A stretch of 64,000 nt of DNA from JANNPJ01 sp965200525. GTDB lineage: Bacteria > Actinomycetota > Actinomycetes > Actinomycetales > Kineosporiaceae. Positions 60,054 to 64,000 of this stretch are shown here, piece by piece. Under the pieces are notes generated by a model. It saw only the letters and a list, made by a program, of their open reading frames with translations. It had not been told where the DNA came from and did no database searches. Position numbers and translations under genes: made by a program. The stretch spans positions 6,386,001 through 6,450,000 of the forward strand of contig OZ241368.1 in NCBI GenBank assembly GCA_965200525.1. The letters are read 5' to 3'. Each line of letters begins with the position of its first letter. Position 1 is the stretch's first letter.

Positions 60054-61549
60054 TAGGCCTGGTTCCAGCGAAGTTCCTGGCTGAAACGTCGTACGGTCGT
60101 GTCGGTGTCGATGAGGGCCAGTTCGGTTGCGGTGATGTCGGCGAAGTCCCACAGGTGCTCAGCAGTCAGCGCGGTCGACAGCACGGTGTGGTGCGGGCCG
60201 CCGGCGGTCAGCCAGGCCTCGGTCGATGTCCGCAGGTTCGGCGCCGGTTTCCAGATCGCCCGGGCCACCGGCAGGTTCGCCAGGGGCGCGTCCGGGGCCA
60301 CCACCTCGACCTCGTTGGCGATCAGCCGGAACCGCTCCCCCAGGTCGGCGATGCCCAGGATCACGGCCGGTCCGGGCTGGGCGTCGAAGACCAACCGGAC
60401 CGGGTCCTCCCGCCCACCGATCCCCAGGGGGTGAATCTCCAGCCGGGGGCGGCCGGCCGCGATCGAGGGGCAGACCTCAAGCATGTGCGCCCCGAGGATC
60501 CTCTCCTGCCCCGGCACCAGGTGGTACGTGTAGTCCTCCATGAACGACGTCCCACCGGGCAGCCCCTCGGCCATCACCTTCAGCCCCCGCAGCAGCATCG
60601 CGGTCTTCCAGTCACCCTCGCCGCCGAACCCGAACCCCTCGTCCATCAGCCGCTGCACGGCCAGGCCGGGCAACTGCCGCAACCCGCCGAGATCCTCGAA
60701 GTTGGTGGTGAACGCCCCGAACCCACCCTCGGCCAGGAACGCGCGCAGACCGACCTCGATCCGAGCGCCGTACCGCAACGAGTCGTGCCGCTCCCCACCG
60801 ACCCGCAACTCGTCAGCCACCAGGTAACGGTCCTGGTACTCGACCACCAGCTCATCGACGTCGGCGTCGGTGGCGGCGTCCACGAACTCGACCAGGTCGT
60901 TCACGCCGTAGGTGTTCACCGACACCCCGAACCGCAGCTCGGCCTCCACCTTGTCGCCCTCGGTGACCGCGACATCGCGCATGTTGTCCCCGAACCGGGC
61001 CAGCCGCAGGGTCCGCATCGCCGCTGCCGCCGTCGCGGCCCGGGCCCACACCCCGATCCGCTGGGCCACCACCGGGTCACTGACGTGACCGGTCACCGTC
61101 TTACGGGTGGACCCGAGACGGGTCTGGATGTACCCGAACTCCCGGTCCCCGTGCGCGGCCTGGTTAAGGTTCATGAAATCCATGTCGATCTGCGCCCACG
61201 GCAACGCCAGATTTGACTGAGTGTGCAGATGCAGCAACGGCTTACGCAGTACATCGAGGCCCGAGATCCACATCTTAGCCGGCGAGAACGTGTGCATCCA
61301 GGCGATCACCCCGACACAGTTGTCATCGGCCCCGGCCGCCAGGCACACCGCCCGGATCGCCGACGAATCGCTCAGCACCGGCTTCCAGACCACCTCCACC
61401 GGGATCTGCTTGTCCCCGGCCAGCCGCTCGGCGATCTCCCGGGACTGAGCCACCACCTGGGCCACGACTTCCGGCCCGTACAGACCCTGACTCCCGGTCA
61501 GGAACCAGACCTCCCGACGTACCGGCGCCGACGGCGGTGGCGTGCTCAT
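60029..61549 (-). CDS. araA: L-arabinose isomerase
   Basis: 506 residues, the standard length. VWFLTGSQGLYGPEVV at the N-terminus, HTFSPAKMWISGLDVL, LPWAQIDMDFMNLNQ, GEGDWKTAMLLRGLKVMAEG, MEDYTYHLVPGQERILGAHM: these hold the metal- and substrate-binding Glu and His positions of AraA. Converts L-arabinose to L-ribulose. ATG 61549 follows AGGAGA by 4 nt and overlaps the araD stop (ATGA). Last gene of araBDA. Confidence 0.95.
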   Translation of the reverse strand: MSTPPPSAPVRREVWFLTGSQGLYGPEVVAQVVAQSREIAERLAGDKQIPVEVVWKPVLSDSSAIRAVCLAAGADDNCVGVIAWMHTFSPAKMWISGLDVLRKPLLHLHTQSNLALPWAQIDMDFMNLNQAAHGDREFGYIQTRLGSTRKTVTGHVSDPVVAQRIGVWARAATAAAAMRTLRLARFGDNMRDVAVTEGDKVEAELRFGVSVNTYGVNDLVEFVDAATDADVDELVVEYQDRYLVADELRVGGERHDSLRYGARIEVGLRAFLAEGGFGAFTTNFEDLGGLRQLPGLAVQRLMDEGFGFGGEGDWKTAMLLRGLKVMAEGLPGGTSFMEDYTYHLVPGQERILGAHMLEVCPSIAAGRPRLEIHPLGIGGREDPVRLVFDAQPGPAVILGIADLGERFRLIANEVEVVAPDAPLANLPVARAIWKPAPNLRTSTEAWLTAGGPHHTVLSTALTAEHLWDFADITATELALIDTDTTVRRFSQELRWNQAYYRLAQGF

Positions 61550-62232
61550 GGTTTCTCCTTCTGACCGTAGACGTTCTGGTACCGGCGGTAGAGCCGGTCG
61601 ATGTCCCCCTGGGCCAGCCGCTGCAGCGGGCCCAACTGGGCAGCCAGGTGCACCGAGCGGGCGACGTCCTCGAGCATCACCGCGGCCTTGACCGCCGCCC
61701 GCGCGTCCGGGCCGATCGTGAACGGACCGTGCCCGGACATCAGCACCGCCCGCGACCGGCTGCCCCGCAGGGTCTCCACGATGCCCCGCCCGATCGAGTC
61801 GTCGCCGATCAAGGCGAACGGCCCGACCGGTACGTCGCCGCCGAACTCGTCGGCGACCATCGTCAGCACACACGGGATCGGCTCACCCCGGGCGGCCCAG
61901 GCCGTCGCATACCCCGAATGCGTGTGGACAACGCCACCCACCTCCGGCATCTGCCGGTACACGTAGGCGTGCGCGGCGGTGTCGGACGACGGGCTGCGCT
62001 CGCCCTCGACCAGCTCGCCCTCGAGATCGGTGACCACCATCGAGTCGGCGTCCAGCCGGTCGTAGGCCACGCCCGACGGCTTGATCACCAGCAGGTCCCG
62101 CCCCGGCACCCGGGCCGACACGTTCCCGGCGGTCCAGATCACCAGGCCGTAGCGGGTCAGCTCGCCGTGCAGCTCGGCCACCGTCCGGCGCAGCTCCCGC
62201 ACCGTGGCCCGGACCTCCGACGTGACCGTCAC
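61546..62232 (-). CDS. araD: L-ribulose-5-phosphate 4-epimerase
   Basis: 228 residues. Class II aldolase fold: GNVSARVPGRDLLVIKPSG, HAYVYRQMPEVGGVVHTHSG with zinc-binding His residues, and SGHGPFTIGPDA. Interconverts L-ribulose 5-phosphate and D-xylulose 5-phosphate. GTG 62232 overlaps the araB stop (GTGA). Confidence 0.94.
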   Translation of the reverse strand: MTVTSEVRATVRELRRTVAELHGELTRYGLVIWTAGNVSARVPGRDLLVIKPSGVAYDRLDADSMVVTDLEGELVEGERSPSSDTAAHAYVYRQMPEVGGVVHTHSGYATAWAARGEPIPCVLTMVADEFGGDVPVGPFALIGDDSIGRGIVETLRGSRSRAVLMSGHGPFTIGPDARAAVKAAVMLEDVARSVHLAAQLGPLQRLAQGDIDRLYRRYQNVYGQKEKP

Positions 62233-63905
62233 CGGGTCGCCTCCCGCCGGATCGCCCGCAACCGGTGCATCACGTCGTTGCCGCCCCGGCCGAAGTAGTC
62301 GTGCAGCCGGGTGTACTCGGCGAACAGCTCGTCATAGGCCTTGGCCCGGGTCTCGTCCGGCCGGCACACGCCCCGGCTCACCCGGCCCATGGCGGACGCC
62401 GCGGCGCGAACATCCGGGTACGCGCCCGCTGCCACCGCCGCATGGATGGCTGAGCCGAGCGCCGGGCCCTGCTCGCTGCCGATGATCCCCAGCGGGCGGC
62501 GGGTCACATCGGCGTAGATCTGCATCAGCAACGCGTTCTTGAGCAGGCCACCGGCCACGATCAGCTCGGTGACCGGCACGCCGGCCGTCTCGAACGCCTC
62601 GATGACGACCCGGGTGCCGAACGCGGTGGCCTCCAGCAGGGCCCGGTAGATGTGCTCGGGGCGGGTCTGCAGGGTCTGGCCGATCAGCAGCCCGGACAGG
62701 TCATGATCGACCAGTACCGAACGGTTCCCGTTGTTCCAGTCCAACGCGATCAGGCCGTGCTCGCCGACGGCCTGCCCGGCCGCCCGTGCGGTGAGCAGCT
62801 CGTGCCGGTCGATGCCCTGCGCGTCGGCGTCCGCCTGGTACGAGGCGGGCACCCCGGTGTCGACGAACCAGCCGAAGATGTCCCCCACGGCGCTCTGGCC
62901 GGCCTCGTAACCCCACAGGCCGGTGACGATCCCGCCGTCCACCACTCCGCACATGCCCGGCACCTCGCCGAGCCGGTCGGAGTTCATCACGTGACAGGTC
63001 GACGTCCCCATGATCGCCACCATCTGCCCCGGCTCCAGGGCCTGGGCCGCCGGAGCGGTGACATGAGCATCAACGTTGCCGACACACACCGCGATTCCCT
63101 CCGGCAGCCCGGTCCAGGCCGCCGCCTCAGCCGTCAGCCCGCCGGCCGAACGGCCGAAGTCCAGTACCGGCTGCTCGATCTTCTCCCGGAAGAACTGGCC
63201 GAACCCGGGGCTGACCGCCTCCAGATACTCGTCAGTCGGGTAGATGCCGTCCTGCCGGGCCGCCTTGTAGCCGGCGGTCCCGACGTTGCGCACGTACCGG
63301 CCGGTGAGCTGCCAGACGATCCAGTCGGCGGCCTCGACGAGATGCTCCGTGCGGGCGTAGATCCCGGGTGCTTCCTCGAACAGCTGCAGCCCCTTGGCCA
63401 GGGCCCACTCGGCCGAGAGCTTGCCGCCGTACCGGGCGATCCACCGCTCGCCGCGCTCGTGGGCCACCGCGTTGATCCGGTCCGCCTGGGCCTGGGCCGA
63501 ATGATGCTTCCAGAGCTTCACGTAGGCGTGCGGTTCATCGACCAGATCCGGCAACTCGCACAGCGGGGTCCCGTCGGCCAGCACCGGCAGCACCGTGCAG
63601 GCGGTGAAATCGGTACCGAGACCGATCACCTGCGCCGGGGCCACCCCGGCCGCGGCCAGCGCGGCCGGCACCGCGACCCGCAGCACCTCGACGTAGTCGG
63701 CCGGCACCTGCAGGGCCCAGTCCGGGGGCAGCACCCGCCCGGAAGGCAGCGTCCGCTCCAGCACCGCATGCCGGTAGGGATGCACCGCACCACCCAGCTC
63801 GGCCCCGTCACTCACCCGGACCACCACCGCCCGCCCGGACAGCGTGCCGAAGTCGATCCCGATCACTACCGGTGCGGCGTGATCGTCGACCGGAGCCCGG
63901 CTCAC
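62229..63905 (-). CDS. araB: Ribulokinase
   Basis: 558 residues. FGGY kinase with AraB features: VIGIDFGTLSGRAVVVRV at the N-terminus, GTDFTACTVLPVLADGTPL, LWKHHSAQAQADRI, MGTSTCHVMNS and GGLLKNALLMQIYADV. Phosphorylates L-ribulose. GTG 63905 overlaps the upstream permease stop (GTGA). Confidence 0.95.
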   Translation of the reverse strand: MSRAPVDDHAAPVVIGIDFGTLSGRAVVVRVSDGAELGGAVHPYRHAVLERTLPSGRVLPPDWALQVPADYVEVLRVAVPAALAAAGVAPAQVIGLGTDFTACTVLPVLADGTPLCELPDLVDEPHAYVKLWKHHSAQAQADRINAVAHERGERWIARYGGKLSAEWALAKGLQLFEEAPGIYARTEHLVEAADWIVWQLTGRYVRNVGTAGYKAARQDGIYPTDEYLEAVSPGFGQFFREKIEQPVLDFGRSAGGLTAEAAAWTGLPEGIAVCVGNVDAHVTAPAAQALEPGQMVAIMGTSTCHVMNSDRLGEVPGMCGVVDGGIVTGLWGYEAGQSAVGDIFGWFVDTGVPASYQADADAQGIDRHELLTARAAGQAVGEHGLIALDWNNGNRSVLVDHDLSGLLIGQTLQTRPEHIYRALLEATAFGTRVVIEAFETAGVPVTELIVAGGLLKNALLMQIYADVTRRPLGIIGSEQGPALGSAIHAAVAAGAYPDVRAAASAMGRVSRGVCRPDETRAKAYDELFAEYTRLHDYFGRGGNDVMHRLRAIRREATR

Positions 63906-64000
63906 GACGCCCGCCCCGGCCGGACCGCGATCAGCCGCTGCAGCAGGATGAAGAAGAACAGCACGGTGCCGATGAAGATCTTGGTCCACCAGGAGCTGAG
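63902..64000 (-). CDS. Sugar ABC transporter permease, C-terminal fragment (cut by window edge)
   Basis: 33 codons at the window edge on the minus strand, ending at TGA 63904-63902. The translated end SSWWTKIFIGTVLFFFILLQ, then RLIAVRPGRAS, matches the last helix of RbsC/YtfT/YjfF-type sugar permeases. With araB, araD and araA overlapping downstream, it is likely the L-arabinose importer permease of the same operon. Confidence 0.65.
   Translation of the reverse strand, partial: LSSWWTKIFIGTVLFFFILLQRLIAVRPGRAS

Noticed and set aside
1..64000. tRNA genes, insertion sequences or prophage genes
   Set aside because: Reading both strands showed no transposase, integrase or phage structural gene and no cloverleaf that I could support.

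Overview
The window is very GC-rich, with strongly G/C-biased third codon positions, many GTG starts, genes joined by 4-nt GTGA/ATGA or 1-nt TGATG overlaps, and many probable leaderless promoters. Together with CBM2-type cellulases, ECF sigma factors, Tex, a mycobacterial-type PlsB and DUF3072, this points to a chromosomal segment of a soil-type actinobacterium. The genus cannot be read from the sequence. I saw no rRNA, tRNA, CRISPR array, transposase, integrase or phage gene.

Layout. 0-1.6 kb: end of an MFS gene and a FUSC-type membrane protein. 1.7-9.9 kb: class III aminotransferase, TetR regulator, acyl-CoA dehydrogenase, ADP-forming acyl-CoA synthetase, Rieske oxygenase and FAD amine oxidase. 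9.9-14.8 kb: two secreted CBM2 cellulases (GH5, GH6) around a LacI-type regulator with a CebR/CelR-like operator. 15.1-16.9 kb: ECF sigma factor overlapping a membrane protein with a large exported domain. 17.3-21.8 kb: polyamine-type ABC importer (potABCD-like). 21.8-28.7 kb: Ser/Thr kinase, second TetR, GcvT-like aminomethyltransferase, phytoene-desaturase-like oxidoreductase and MFS exporter. 28.8-37.4 kb: mostly housekeeping (Tex, a BKACE/DUF849 enzyme, small proteins, acyl-CoA dehydrogenase, PlsB). 37.4-43.6 kb: dipeptide-type ABC importer operon. 43.8-53.1 kb: asparaginase II, DUF3072, gluconate permease and kinase, drug-type exporter with TetR, AlkA, MFS. 53.2-60.1 kb: secreted CBM6-DUF1996 protein, membrane-anchored GH26-like enzyme, glutaredoxin, and a PadR-FAD monooxygenase pair. 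60.0-64.0 kb: araA, araD, araB and the end of a sugar ABC permease.

How the genes may work together. Genes in 1.7-9.9 kb and 17.3-27.1 kb look like one catabolic programme for an N-methylated, positively charged nitrogen compound: polyamine-type uptake, Rieske N-demethylation, FAD amine oxidation, a GcvT-fold one-carbon acceptor, an aminotransferase, and CoA activation plus oxidation of the carbon chain. Related TetR-type palindromes built from CTGAAC half-sites lie at four promoters on both sides of the cellulase/ECF block, so that block appears to sit inside a once-contiguous regulon. The pathway and its substrate are inference.

The second theme is plant-polysaccharide use: two cellulases with a LacI operator exactly in the GH5 promoter spacer, a related palindrome 40 kb away at the CBM6-DUF1996 gene, an ECF/anti-sigma-like pair whose exported domain resembles modules of secreted glycosidases, a tethered GH26-like enzyme, and the arabinose genes.
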